Of a stretch of DNA of 64,000 nucleotides, positions 34,058-44,359 are shown piece by piece. Each line of letters starts with the position of its first letter. Position 1 is the first letter of the stretch. Position numbers and translations under genes: made by a program. The notes beneath the pieces were generated by a model. The model had not been told where the DNA came from. It was given only the letters and a program-made list of their open reading frames with translations, and did not search any database. Source of the DNA: Acrocarpospora corrugata (GTDB lineage: Bacteria > Actinomycetota > Actinomycetes > Streptosporangiales > Streptosporangiaceae); the NCBI RefSeq assembly GCF_009687845.1, contig NZ_BLAD01000038.1, positions 1 to 64,000 on the forward strand, read 5' to 3'.

Positions 34058-34153
34058 GGTGGCGCGGACGGTGGCGCGGACGGTGGCGCGGACGGTGACA
34101 TAGACAGTGGCGCGGACGGTGACACAGACGGTGGCGCGGACGGTGGCGCGGAC
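34058..34153. repeat. 12-bp minisatellite between M48 protease gene and pimB
   Basis: Eight consecutive 12-bp units based on GGTGGCGCGGAC (five exact; three variants such as GGTGACATAGAC, AGTGGCGCGGAC and GGTGACACAGAC) fill almost the whole 120-bp gap. In the pimB frame they read as T-V-A-R repeats, which could be mis-annotated as a longer N-terminus. Confidence 0.95.
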
Positions 34154-34163
34154 GGGGGCACAT

Positions 34164-35288
34164 GTGGGCAGGACGCTGATCGTCACCAACGACTTCCCGC
34201 CCCGGCCAGGGGGCATCCAGTCCTTCGTGCACGCGCTCGCCGTCCGCCGTCCGCCGGGGTCGGTGGTCGTGTACGCGCCCCGCTGGCCGGGGGACGGGGA
34301 GTTCGACGCGTGCCAGCCGTACGAGGTGGTGCGGCATCCGGGCAAGCTGATGCTGCCGACCAGGGATGTGGCGCGGCGGGCGGCCCGGCTGGTGGAGCCG
34401 GGCACCACGGTCGTGTTCGGCGCCGCCGCGCCGCTCGGGCTGCTCGCGCCCACCCTCCGGGCGGCCGGAGCCGAGCGAGTGATCATGCTCACCCACGGCC
34501 ACGAGGCGTCCTGGGCGCGGCTGCCGATCGCGCGGGACCTGCTCCGCAGGATCGGCGAACACGCCGACATCGTCACCTACCTCGGGCCCTACACCCACGC
34601 CCACCTCACCACCCAGATCCCCGAAGACAAGCTGGTGCGGCTCGCGCCGGGCGTCGACACCGCGCTGTTCCGGCCAGGGGCGGGCGGCGATCAGGTCAGG
34701 GCCGCCCTCGGGCTGACCGGACGGCCGGTCGTCGTCTGCGTCTCCCGCCTGGTTTCGCGCAAGGGCCAGGACATGCTGATCAAAGCCTGGCCGCTCGTGC
34801 TCGGCCGGGTGCCCGACGCCGCGCTGCTGCTCGTCGGGGGCGGTCCGGCGCGGAAGTCGCTGGAACGCGCCGCCGCCGAGTATCACGGCAGCGTCGTCAT
34901 CACGGGGGCCGTTCCCTGGTCCGCGCTGCCCGCGCACTACGACGCCGGTGACGTGTTCGCCATGCCGTGCCGTACCCGGCTGGCGGGCATCGACGTCGAG
35001 GGCCTGGGCATCGTCTATCTCGAAGCCTCCGCCACCGGGCTTCCGGTCGTGGCCGGGTCCTCCGGCGGGGCCCCCGACGCCGTCCGCCACGGGGACACCG
35101 GGCTCGTCGTCGACGGCGGCGACGAGCGCGACATCGCCGCCGCGCTCCTCACCCTCCTCCAGGACCCGGCCGCCGCCCGCGCCATGGGCGCCCGCGGGCG
35201 CGACTGGATCGAACGCGAATGGACCTGGAACCAGGTCGCCGCCCGCTTCGCCACCCTGCTGCTGGATCGGCGCTCCGGCGTCGCCTGA
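34164..35288 (+). CDS. pimB: GT4 mannosyltransferase, probable PimB' (phosphatidylinositol mannoside synthesis)
   Basis: A 374-residue GT-B glycosyltransferase. The N-terminal domain has RTLIVTNDFPPRPGGIQSFV. The C-terminal domain has VVVCVSRLVSRKGQDMLIKA (GDP-mannose phosphate contacts), LLLVGGGPARKSLE and the E-x7-E-like EGLGIVYLEASATGLPVVAG motif. The order relative to fadD15 and the SRPBCC/ArsA genes matches M. tuberculosis PimB' (Rv2188c), which adds the second mannose of PIM. Start GTG 34164 (GGGGG 6 bases before) is chosen because upstream in-frame codons are just the 12-bp minisatellite. Confidence 0.9.
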   Translation: MGRTLIVTNDFPPRPGGIQSFVHALAVRRPPGSVVVYAPRWPGDGEFDACQPYEVVRHPGKLMLPTRDVARRAARLVEPGTTVVFGAAAPLGLLAPTLRAAGAERVIMLTHGHEASWARLPIARDLLRRIGEHADIVTYLGPYTHAHLTTQIPEDKLVRLAPGVDTALFRPGAGGDQVRAALGLTGRPVVVCVSRLVSRKGQDMLIKAWPLVLGRVPDAALLLVGGGPARKSLERAAAEYHGSVVITGAVPWSALPAHYDAGDVFAMPCRTRLAGIDVEGLGIVYLEASATGLPVVAGSSGGAPDAVRHGDTGLVVDGGDERDIAAALLTLLQDPAAARAMGARGRDWIEREWTWNQVAARFATLLLDRRSGVA

Positions 35289-35387
35289 CCGCGGACGGAA
35301 GCCAGGCGTTCCGTACCATCGGCTGCGGCCTGAAGGCGGTCAAGGACCGCGGCGTCGTCCGGAGCCGGTTCTTGGTCTCTTGGAAGC

Positions 35388-37136
<1,749 letters not shown>

Positions 37137-37323
37137 GGTCACTCCTTTGGGGCACCGCTGGGTAAGTTTGCACCGGACGCTACCGCGAGAAGTTACGCGT
37201 TGGTAGATCCGTCACCCAGGCGTTATCCGGGCAATTTCACGCTATCAGCCTGCATTTGGATCACCCTCGCGGCGCACAGGCGGGGCCGGAGGCAAGCGCT
37301 TGGTGGCAAGTAGGATGACGGGC

Positions 37324-38091
37324 ATGCGGATCAATGTCGTCAGCGACGTCCACGGGCGGGCCGACGCGCTGGCCCGCGCGGGCGACGGCGCCGACGCGCT
37401 GATCTGCCTGGGTGATCTGATCCTGTTCGTCGACTACGCCGACCACTCGCAGGGGATCTTCCCCGACCTGTTCGGCGCGGTCCGGGCCAGGGAGTTCATC
37501 GATCTGCGCACGGCCGGCCGGTTCGACGAGGCCAGAACCCTCTCGGCGGGGCTCTGGGCCGGGCTCGGCGGCGATCCGCGCGAGCACATCGAGACCGCGG
37601 TCCGCGCGCAGTACGCGGAGATATTCGCCGCAATGCCCACCCCCGCCTATCTCACCTACGGCAATGTGGATCTGCCCAGGTTGTGGGGCGAATACGCGCG
37701 CCCCGGCCATCACATCCTGGACGGGCAGACGGCCGAGATCGGCGGCCTGACCTTCGGGTTCGTCGGGGGCGGGCTGCGGACCACCTACCGAACGCCGTAC
37801 GAGATCGACGACGAGGAGTACGCGGGCAAGGTCGACGCGCTCGGCCCGGTGGACGTGCTCTGCAGCCACATCCCGCCCGCCATCCCCGACCTGCTGTACG
37901 ACACGGTGGCCAGGCGGTTCGAGCGCGGCAGCGAGGCCACGCTGGCGGCGATCCGCCGTACCCAGCCGAAGTACGCGCTGTTCGGGCACGTGCACCAGCC
38001 GCTGGTCCGCAGGACCAGGATCGGGCGCACGGAATGCGTGAACGTCGGGCATTTCCGCGGTCGGGGGACGCCGTTCACTCTCGAATGGTGA
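37324..38091 (+). CDS. calcineurin-type metallophosphoesterase
   Basis: A 255-residue phosphoesterase. Metal-site motifs in order: NVVSDVHGRADAL (D-x-H), LICLGDLILFVDY (GDxx), YLTYGNVDLPRLW (GN), VDVLCSHIPPAIPD (H) and YALFGHVHQPLVRR (GHxH). The substrate is unknown (nucleotides, phosphoproteins or phospholipids are possible). ATG 37324 begins the first conserved strand. It heads a tight run with the SRPBCC, ArsA, DUF5304 and glk genes. Confidence 0.9.
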   Translation: MRINVVSDVHGRADALARAGDGADALICLGDLILFVDYADHSQGIFPDLFGAVRAREFIDLRTAGRFDEARTLSAGLWAGLGGDPREHIETAVRAQYAEIFAAMPTPAYLTYGNVDLPRLWGEYARPGHHILDGQTAEIGGLTFGFVGGGLRTTYRTPYEIDDEEYAGKVDALGPVDVLCSHIPPAIPDLLYDTVARRFERGSEATLAAIRRTQPKYALFGHVHQPLVRRTRIGRTECVNVGHFRGRGTPFTLEW

Positions 38092-38105
38092 AGTACGGTT
38101 GGGCC

Positions 38106-38543
38106 ATGGCTGATCGCACCACGTCGAGCATCACGATCGGCGCCGGCCGGTCGACAATCATGACCGTGATCGCGGATTTTCCCGCGTACCCGGAGTGGGC
38201 CGGTCAGGTGAAGTCGGCGCAGGTCCTGAGCAGCGACGCGGCGGGCCGCCCGCAGACGGTCAAGTTCGTCCTGGACGCGGGCGTGATCAGCGACGAGTAC
38301 ACGCTGGCCTACGACTGGGCCGACGAGGACGCGGTGAGCTGGCGCATCGTGGACAGCGGCCGGATGGTGTCCGGGCTCACCGGCAGTTACCGGCTGGCCG
38401 AGCGGGGCGAGGCCACCGAGGTGACCTACGAGCTGGCGGTCGACCTCAAGGTGCCGATGATCGGCATGATCAAGCGCAAGGCCGAGAAGGTCATCATCGA
38501 CACGGCCCTGAAAGGGCTGAAGAAACGCGTCGAGAGCGCATGA
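38106..38543 (+). CDS. SRPBCC (START/polyketide cyclase-like) lipid-binding protein
   Basis: A 145-residue helix-grip protein: SSITIGAGRSTIMTVIADFP, AYPEWAGQVKSAQVLSSD, a central beta sheet and a long C-terminal helix (RKAEKVIIDTALKGLKKRVE). The cavity fold binds hydrophobic ligands. It is coupled by ATGA to the ArsA-like ATPase, the same pairing as M. tuberculosis Rv2185c-Rv2184c, which suggests joint work on a lipid or membrane protein; this is inferred. Confidence 0.88.
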   Translation: MADRTTSSITIGAGRSTIMTVIADFPAYPEWAGQVKSAQVLSSDAAGRPQTVKFVLDAGVISDEYTLAYDWADEDAVSWRIVDSGRMVSGLTGSYRLAERGEATEVTYELAVDLKVPMIGMIKRKAEKVIIDTALKGLKKRVESA

Positions 38544-39688
38544 GGGTCCTGCTCTTCACGGGGAAGGGCGGCGTCGGCAAGACCACGGCCGCCGCGGCCA
38601 CCGCCACGCTCGCCGCCCGGCGCGGCCTGAAGACGCTGGTGGTGTCCACCGACACGGCCCACTCGCTGGCCGACGCGCTGGACGTGCCGCCCTCGGAGGA
38701 GCCGGTCGAGGCCGCCCCCGGCCTCTACCTGCAGCAGGTCGACACCCAGCGCTCGCTCGAACGGCACTGGGGCGAGCTGCAGGAGTTCGCCAGGAACGCG
38801 TTCGCCGAGCTCGGCCTGGACGAGATCACCTCCGAGGAGGTGACCGTGCTGCCCGGCGCGGAGGAGATCATCGCGCTGCTGGAGTTACGCGAGCAGGCCC
38901 GCACCGGCCGGTGGGACGTGATCGTGGTGGACTGCGCGCCCACCGCCGAGACGCTCCGCCTGCTGGCCCTGCCGGAGGCGCTGGACTGGCACGTCAGCCG
39001 CCTGCTCCCGATCGGGCGGCGGCTGCTGAAGGCGCTCGGCCCGATGTTCCGGGCGGTCGCCAAGGTCAGCGCCCCCGAGGAGAAGGTGATCTCGGCCGGG
39101 GAACGCCTGCACCGCGGCCTGCTGGCCGTCCGCGAACTCCTCACCGGCGACAACGCCTCGGTGCGCCTGGTCCTCACCCCCGAGGCCGTGGTGGTCGCCG
39201 AGGCCCGCCGCACCCTCACCTCCCTCAGCCTGTACGGCTACCGCGTGGACGCCGTCATCGCCAACCGCGTCTTTCCCGCGGAAGGCGCCGACGAATGGCG
39301 CGCCCGCTGGGTCGAGGCCCAGACCAGGCAGCTGGCCGACGTGCACGACTCGTTCGCGCCGCTGCCGGTGCTGACCGTGCCGTACCTGCCGGCCGAACCG
39401 GTCGGCATCGACGCCCTCGCCCAGGTCGGCGAAGCCCTGTACGGCGACCTCGACCCCTTCGCCCCGCCCACCGGCGACCCCCCGATGCGGGTCAGCGCCG
39501 ACGAACTCACCCTCTGGCTCCCGCTGGCCGACAAATCCGAGGTCGACCTGGCCCGCAAGGGCGAGGAGCTGATCGTCACCGCCGGCTCCTACCGCCGGGT
39601 CATCGCCCTGCCCGCCGCACTCGCCCGCAGGACGGTGGCCTCGGCGGCGCTCCAGGACGGCCACCTCCGGGTAACGTTCGAGATATGA
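38540..39688 (+). CDS. ArsA/Get3-family ATPase
   Basis: A 382-residue SIMIBI ATPase. The deviant Walker A is in RVLLFTGKGGVGKTTAAAAT, switch I VVSTDTAHSLADAL, switch II VIVVDCAPTAETLRLLALPE and the A-loop-like VFPAEGADEW. The C-terminal 70 residues are beta-rich, ending VIALPAALARRTVASAALQD. Arsenite transport is unlikely: no ArsB neighbour. It resembles the Get3-like paralogues conserved beside fadD15 in actinobacteria. It overlaps the SRPBCC gene upstream and the DUF5304 gene downstream by 4 bp each. Confidence 0.9.
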   Translation: MRVLLFTGKGGVGKTTAAAATATLAARRGLKTLVVSTDTAHSLADALDVPPSEEPVEAAPGLYLQQVDTQRSLERHWGELQEFARNAFAELGLDEITSEEVTVLPGAEEIIALLELREQARTGRWDVIVVDCAPTAETLRLLALPEALDWHVSRLLPIGRRLLKALGPMFRAVAKVSAPEEKVISAGERLHRGLLAVRELLTGDNASVRLVLTPEAVVVAEARRTLTSLSLYGYRVDAVIANRVFPAEGADEWRARWVEAQTRQLADVHDSFAPLPVLTVPYLPAEPVGIDALAQVGEALYGDLDPFAPPTGDPPMRVSADELTLWLPLADKSEVDLARKGEELIVTAGSYRRVIALPAALARRTVASAALQDGHLRVTFEI

Positions 39689-40101
39689 CGGAAAGCAATG
39701 ATCGGCCGGATCCGCTGGGTTCCGCCGCGGAAGAGGCGATGAAGTTCCTCGACTCGCTCCAGCAGCGGGTGGGCCGGGAGCTGGGCAAAGGGTTCGTCAA
39801 GGGCGCGGGCAGCGGGATCGGCACCGCGTTCGGCAGCGGCGGAAGCCGTTCCCGCCCGCAGCAGGATGTGTGGGGGGAGGCGGTTTCAGGGCATGATCAT
39901 GAGGAGTACATCTGCCGGGCCTGCCCGGTCTGCCGGGTGATCGCCGCGCGCCGCGAGTCGGGCGGCGACGTCACCGACCACCTCATCGCGGCGGGCGGCG
40001 AGCTGTTCGCCGCCTTCCGGCAGGCGGTCGACGCACTGCAGCGCCCGTCGACGTCCCGGCGGCATGATGACTCGCGAGTGGAGCACATCGACCTGGGCTG
40101 A
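39685..40101 (+). CDS. DUF5304-like small protein with CxxC pair
   Basis: A 138-residue protein. The N-terminus is charged (EEAMKFLDSLQQRVGRELGK) and followed by a Gly/Ser-rich linker. YICRACPVCRVIAARRES contains a CxxC pair that could bind metal or be redox-active. A C-terminal helix holds HLIAAGGELFAAFRQAVDAL. Position between the ArsA-like ATPase and glucokinase and the sequence suggest the actinobacterial DUF5304 group. Its function is unknown. ATGA-coupled start. Confidence 0.75.
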   Translation: MTESNDRPDPLGSAAEEAMKFLDSLQQRVGRELGKGFVKGAGSGIGTAFGSGGSRSRPQQDVWGEAVSGHDHEEYICRACPVCRVIAARRESGGDVTDHLIAAGGELFAAFRQAVDALQRPSTSRRHDDSRVEHIDLG

Positions 40102-40123
40102 GCCCCCGCGGGAAAGGGACGTC

Positions 40124-41068
40124 ATGACGCTGACCATCGGCATCGACATCGGCGGGACGAAGGTGGCGGCCGGAGTGGTGGACGACGCCGGCAAGATCGT
40201 CGAAAGCCTGCTCAGGCCCACGCCCGCCGACAGTCCGGAACTGGTGGCGGGCGTCGTGGCCGAAGCGATCAAGGAACTGGCGTCCAGGCACGAGGTCGAG
40301 GCCGTGGGCGTCGGCGCCGCCGGGTTCGTGGACGAGACGCGGTCGGTGGTCCGGTTCGCGCCCAACCTGGCCTGGCGCGAGGAGCCCCTGCAGAAGAAGG
40401 TCGCCGACCTGGTCGGGCTGCCGGTGGTGGTGGAGAACGACGCCAACGCGACGGCCTGGGGCGAGTACCGGTTCGGGGCCGGGCGCGGCGAGACGCACGT
40501 GGTCTGCGTCACGGTCGGCACCGGCATCGGCGGCGGCATCGTCGTCGGCGGCGCGCTCTACCGGGGCCGGTGGGGGATGGGCGGCGAACTGGGCCACCTC
40601 CAGAGCGTGCCGGACGGCAAGCTCTGCGGCTGCGGCAACCTCGGCTGCTGGGAGCAGTACGCCAGCGGCAACGCCATGGTCGCCGAGGCCCGCCGCCTGG
40701 CCACCGCCGACCCCGGCCGCGCCGCCGTCCTGCTGGAGATCGCCGGTGGCGGGCCGGAGGAGATCGAGGGCCGCGAGGTCACCGAGGCCGCCCGCGCGGG
40801 CGACCCGGTCGCGCTCGAAGCCTTCGCGTCGATGGCGGCCTGGCTCGGCCAGGGCCTCGCGGATCTGGCCGCCGTGCTGGATCCCGGCTGCTTCATCATG
40901 GGCGGCGGCGTCTCCCAGGCCGCCGACCTGTGGTTGGACGGCGTCAAGGCCGCGTTCGCCGAACGCCTGACCGGCCGCGGCCACCGCCCGCTCGCCGACA
41001 TCCGGATCGCCGAACTCGGCGCGTCGGCCGGACTGGTGGGGGCGGCCGATCTCGCGCGAATGCCGTGA
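40124..41068 (+). CDS. glk: ROK-family glucokinase
   Basis: A 314-residue glucose kinase. ATP site LTIGIDIGGTKVAAGVVDDA; catalytic Asp in VVVENDANATAWGEYRFGAG; sugar-binding GELGHLQ; ROK zinc site CGCGNLGCWEQYASGNAM. In Streptomyces the orthologous glkA also mediates carbon catabolite repression and lies in the same neighbourhood as pfkA/macRS. ATG 40124 follows GGAAAGGGA, 22 bp after the preceding gene. Confidence 0.94.
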   Translation: MTLTIGIDIGGTKVAAGVVDDAGKIVESLLRPTPADSPELVAGVVAEAIKELASRHEVEAVGVGAAGFVDETRSVVRFAPNLAWREEPLQKKVADLVGLPVVVENDANATAWGEYRFGAGRGETHVVCVTVGTGIGGGIVVGGALYRGRWGMGGELGHLQSVPDGKLCGCGNLGCWEQYASGNAMVAEARRLATADPGRAAVLLEIAGGGPEEIEGREVTEAARAGDPVALEAFASMAAWLGQGLADLAAVLDPGCFIMGGGVSQAADLWLDGVKAAFAERLTGRGHRPLADIRIAELGASAGLVGAADLARMP

Positions 41069-41078
41069 ACCCCCCTCG

Positions 41079-41783
41079 ATGATCAGGGTCGCCACCTACA
41101 ACGTGCGCGCGCTCCGCGATGATCGCGGCGCGCTGTCCCGGGTCATCGCCGCGCTCCGCCCCGACGTCCTGTGCGTGCAGGAGGTGCCGCGCTTCGCCGT
41201 GGGGTGGCGGCGCGCCCTGGCCCAGGTCACCGGGATGACCCTGGCGGCGGGCGGCCGCGCCGCCGGGGTGGCCGTCCTGACCGGCCCCCGCGCCACGGTC
41301 CTGCACGCCGAGCAGCACCGGCTGCGCCGGTTCCTGGGCCTGGAGTGGCGGGCGATGGCCGTCGCGATCGTGGAGATCGAGGGCACCCGCCTGGCCGTCG
41401 GCTCGGTCCATCTGGACCTGCACTCCGGCGCCCGGATGTGGCACATCGTCGAGGTCGCCACCCGGATCGGGACCGTCGCCGCCGGCCACGGCGCCCGGCC
41501 CGTGCTGGCCGGCGACTTCAACGAGCAGCCCGACGATCCGGCCTGGCAGTACCTGTCCCGCCGTTTCACCGACGGCTACGCCGCCGCCCCCCGCGGTGAC
41601 GGCTCCACGTTCCCGGCCGCGAACCCGGGCAAGCGGATCGACGCGGTCTTCACCGGGCCCGGCCTGACCGTGCACGCCTGCGGCGACTCCGACGACATCC
41701 CCGCTCTGGAGGACCTGCGCGCGGCCACCGACCACCGTCCGGTGATCGCCGAGATCTCCGCGGCGGGGATTCGGTCGGAGTGA
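41079..41783 (+). CDS. endonuclease/exonuclease/phosphatase-family protein
   Basis: A 234-residue EEP-fold protein. Motifs: RVATYNVRALR (Asn metal ligand), DVLCVQEVPRF (Glu), VGSVHLDLHSGARM (His), VLAGDFNEQPDDPAW (D-x-N) and a terminal ATDHRPVIAEI (D-H pair). These give a metal-dependent phosphodiesterase/phosphatase whose substrate (DNA, lipid or nucleotide) is not evident. No signal peptide is present. It lies 10 bp after glk and may be in the same transcript. Confidence 0.88.
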   Translation: MIRVATYNVRALRDDRGALSRVIAALRPDVLCVQEVPRFAVGWRRALAQVTGMTLAAGGRAAGVAVLTGPRATVLHAEQHRLRRFLGLEWRAMAVAIVEIEGTRLAVGSVHLDLHSGARMWHIVEVATRIGTVAAGHGARPVLAGDFNEQPDDPAWQYLSRRFTDGYAAAPRGDGSTFPAANPGKRIDAVFTGPGLTVHACGDSDDIPALEDLRAATDHRPVIAEISAAGIRSE

Positions 41784-41854
41784 TCTGTCTCGCTTCGGGG
41801 GCGGAAATGGCGTCTCTCACCCCCTGAGCGGGTGCCGACCCGTACGATTTGCTC

Positions 41855-42985
41855 ATGGCCCGTTGCCTGACCCGGCGCGTGGTGCCGTTGTGTGGGCTTC
41901 TCGTCGGTCTTCTGGCCGGGCAAATACCTCACGTCACATCGGTCGCGCACGCCCAGCCAAGTCCCTCCCGCCCCCGGGCGGTCGCCGACGAGATCGTCCG
42001 GCAGGCCGCTTCGGCGAGCCTGGGGAACGGGAGCTCGCTCTCCGATGTCGCCGCGCTGTCCGAAAACGACGTGTGGGCGGTGGGGCAGGAGGGGATCTGG
42101 GACGTCTGGCAGAACCGCGGGGTGGTCACCCGGTGGGACGGCCGGTCCTGGACCGAAGTCGGCGCGCGCGGAGATGTCACGGGGGTCGGGCCGCTGCGGT
42201 CGATCAGCGCGGTTTCCGCCACCGAGCTGTGGGTGGTGGGGGACGGGCACGACGGCGTGCCGTACATCGGGAAGGGCGGCAGGGGCGGGTTCGACCGGGT
42301 GATCGTGCCGCCGATCCGGGGCGGCGACTGGCTGCGCGCGGTGGCGGCGCAGCCGGGCAAGGTGGTCGCGGTCGGCAGCCGGGGCGGGCACAGCCTGATC
42401 GCCACCGGAGCCGGCGGCTGGACGGCCGCGCTCGGCCCCGCGGGCGCGCTGCACGGGGTGGCGCTGGCCGGCAAGGACGGCTGGGCGGTGGGCGACACCG
42501 GCTCCCGCCCGCTGGTGATGCGCCTGACCGGGAGCGGCTGGAAGCCGGTGTCGGTGCCCGCGATCAAGGGCGGCTACCTGCGCGACGTCTACATCCAGAG
42601 CGCCAAGCGGGCGGTCGCGGTGGGCGGGGTGTTCCACGGCGCCGACGGCGTCGAGCCGCTGATCCTGCGCTGGGACGGCAAACGCTGGAAGAAGGACAAA
42701 CTCCCCATCGCCGAAGCCGAACTGTACGGCGTGACCGGCGACGGCAAGGGCGGCTTCTGGGCCTCCGGCTACGACCCGGCCCGCCCCGACGCCGGGTTCC
42801 TGGTCAAGTTCACCGGCCGCCGCTGGGAACCGCTCCGCGGCGAATCCGCGGACAGCCCCCGCACGGTGCGGCTCCAGGCGGTCACCCGCGTCGGCGACCT
42901 CACCATGGCCGTCGGCCACGTCCTGGACGAGGACAACCGCTACGGCGACCTGGTCGAGACCTTCGGCCCCGTCGCCAAGCGGTGA
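41855..42985 (+). CDS. secreted beta-propeller protein
   Basis: A 376-residue exported protein. Signal peptide RVVPLCGLLVGLLAGQIPHV, cleaved near AHA-QP. The remainder is at least six W-x-V-G/V-W-A-V-G blades (ALSENDVWAVGQEGIWDVW, ATELWVVGDGHDG, GKDGWAVGDTG, KRAVAVGGVFHG, GGFWASGYDPA, LTMAVGHVLDE), each preceded by a DV/S-A segment. The pattern resembles Ycf48/sialidase-like propellers. No catalytic residues are recognised; it probably binds protein or polysaccharide at the cell surface. Confidence 0.8.
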   Translation: MARCLTRRVVPLCGLLVGLLAGQIPHVTSVAHAQPSPSRPRAVADEIVRQAASASLGNGSSLSDVAALSENDVWAVGQEGIWDVWQNRGVVTRWDGRSWTEVGARGDVTGVGPLRSISAVSATELWVVGDGHDGVPYIGKGGRGGFDRVIVPPIRGGDWLRAVAAQPGKVVAVGSRGGHSLIATGAGGWTAALGPAGALHGVALAGKDGWAVGDTGSRPLVMRLTGSGWKPVSVPAIKGGYLRDVYIQSAKRAVAVGGVFHGADGVEPLILRWDGKRWKKDKLPIAEAELYGVTGDGKGGFWASGYDPARPDAGFLVKFTGRRWEPLRGESADSPRTVRLQAVTRVGDLTMAVGHVLDEDNRYGDLVETFGPVAKR

Positions 42986-43003
42986 CATGCGGTGACATGT
43001 GAC

Positions 43004-43468
43004 TCAGACGACCGCGCCGTCGTCCCACCCGTCGCTGGGCGGCCCGTCGCCCATCCGCACCACCAGCGCGACAAAGCCGCCGATGAACGCGGCCACCGCG
43101 GTGAACACGATCCACGGCGCCATCGACCAGTTCAGCAGCGCGGCCAGCAGCAGATAGGCGGGCCCGCCGAAGAGCGCCAGCCAGGACGCCTTGGTGAGCG
43201 CGTCCGCCTTGGGCAGCGGCGCGGGCGGCGGCGGGATGTAGTGATCGTGGTCCTCGTCGTCCTCTTCCGCTTCGGCCGGCTCGGCCTCGTCCGCCTCGCC
43301 GGACCCGGCCGGGACGGCGGGTTCCGGGTCGGCCACGTCGGTCGCCGGGCTGGCCGGCACGTTCTCCCGATCCGGCCATGGCTGATCAGCCGAACTGTCG
43401 TCGGCTGTCTGGTTGTAAGAGGCGATGATCTGACGCCAGACCTCGTCCTCATCACTCTGTGGCGTCAC
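43004..43468 (-). CDS. conserved membrane protein with acidic N-terminus
   Basis: A 154-residue protein. Residues 1-82 are disordered and very acidic (EADEAEPAEAEEDDEDHDHY) followed by a poly-Pro stretch. Two membrane helices follow (about 95-113 and 118-137), with ALFGGPAYLLLAALLNW and WIVFTAVAAFIGGFVALVVRM. It starts MTPQSDEDEVWRQIIASYNQ. This is a common actinobacterial conserved hypothetical layout; function unknown. It ends 18 bp from the stop of the convergent propeller gene. Confidence 0.8.
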   Translation of the reverse strand: MTPQSDEDEVWRQIIASYNQTADDSSADQPWPDRENVPASPATDVADPEPAVPAGSGEADEAEPAEAEEDDEDHDHYIPPPPAPLPKADALTKASWLALFGGPAYLLLAALLNWSMAPWIVFTAVAAFIGGFVALVVRMGDGPPSDGWDDGAVV

Positions 43469-43480
43469 ATCGATCCCAGG

Positions 43481-44245
43481 TCAAGAGTCCTTAGTCAAGG
43501 GTACAGACGCGTATCGGCGGATGAAGTCGAGGCTCCCCGAGAAGATGGCCGGAGCGTCGTTGTCCAGGGTCGCGACGTGGTAGCTGTCCACGCATTCCCG
43601 GACCTCCAGATTGTCCCCCATTCGCGCCCGGAGCAACTCCACGTTAGCCGGTTTCAGCACGTGGTCCTCCGTGCTCAGGAAGACCAGCACCGGTTGGCTG
43701 ATCTTGTCAAGCTCGGACTGCACCAGCTTCCAGAGCCGGGGTAGCGTCGCGGCGGCCCGCACCGGCGTGCGGTCGTAGGCCAGTTCCACGCTGCCGGGCT
43801 TCTTGATGTCGCTGCCGAACCCGGGCACCGACGGCAGCACCCATTTCAGCAGCGGCGCCAGCAGCAGGATCGGCGTGTCGTTGACCACCGACGGGTTGAC
43901 GATCACCAGCCCGCGGATGGCGGGGCCGTGCACCTCGGCCAGGCGCAGCGCCATGCAGCCGCCCATGGACAGGCCCATCACGAAGACCTCGGCGCAGGTG
44001 GCCTTCAGTTCGGCGAAGGCCCGGTCGAGCTCGGCGTACCAGTCTTCCCAGCGGGTCCTGTTCATCTCCTGCCAGGTGGTGCCGTGGCCGGGCAGCCGGG
44101 GCAGCGAGACGGTGATCCCGGCCTCGGCCAGGAACTCGCCCCACGGCCGGAGCGACTGCGGCGTCCCGGTGAATCCATGGCAGAGCAGTACGCCGATCTG
44201 GCCGCCTTCGTGGTGGTACGGCTCGGCACCCGGCAGCAGCGGCAT
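43481..44245 (-). CDS. alpha/beta hydrolase (carboxylesterase / monoacylglycerol lipase type)
   Basis: A 254-residue hydrolase. Oxyanion-hole strand IGVLLCHGFTGTPQSLRPWG, nucleophile elbow VFVMGLSMGGCMALRLAE (Ser of GLSMG), the acid in STEDHVLKPANVE and His in DSYHVATLDNDAP. The match is to Est30-type carboxylesterases and MAGL-like lipases. ATG 44245 follows GGAGGGG. It is divergent from a PlsC-type acyltransferase, a context pointing to glycerolipid turnover. Confidence 0.9.
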   Translation of the reverse strand: MPLLPGAEPYHHEGGQIGVLLCHGFTGTPQSLRPWGEFLAEAGITVSLPRLPGHGTTWQEMNRTRWEDWYAELDRAFAELKATCAEVFVMGLSMGGCMALRLAEVHGPAIRGLVIVNPSVVNDTPILLLAPLLKWVLPSVPGFGSDIKKPGSVELAYDRTPVRAAATLPRLWKLVQSELDKISQPVLVFLSTEDHVLKPANVELLRARMGDNLEVRECVDSYHVATLDNDAPAIFSGSLDFIRRYASVPLTKDS

Positions 44246-44359
44246 GTCCCCTCCAAAACTGGAAAGATTGCCCGATAGTCGCACGTTACGCTCCCGTCGT
44301 GCGAGGGGGTCGGGCGTGCGAAGATGACTCCACTGAGAAACGACAGAAGGAGCGCCCGA

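Noticed and set aside
34058-34153. CRISPR array
   Set aside because: Repeats are 12 bp, directly abutting and without unique spacers; no cas genes are present.
34040-34951. Long frame starting in the 12-bp repeats with G-G-A-D repeats
   Set aside because: It is a shifted frame over pimB with no protein-like pattern after the repeats; the repeat is simply open in several frames.
35289-35387. Short coding remnant between pimB and fadD15
   Set aside because: A brief open stretch is present but it has no start, ribosome-binding site or recognisable homology, and both neighbours are complete.
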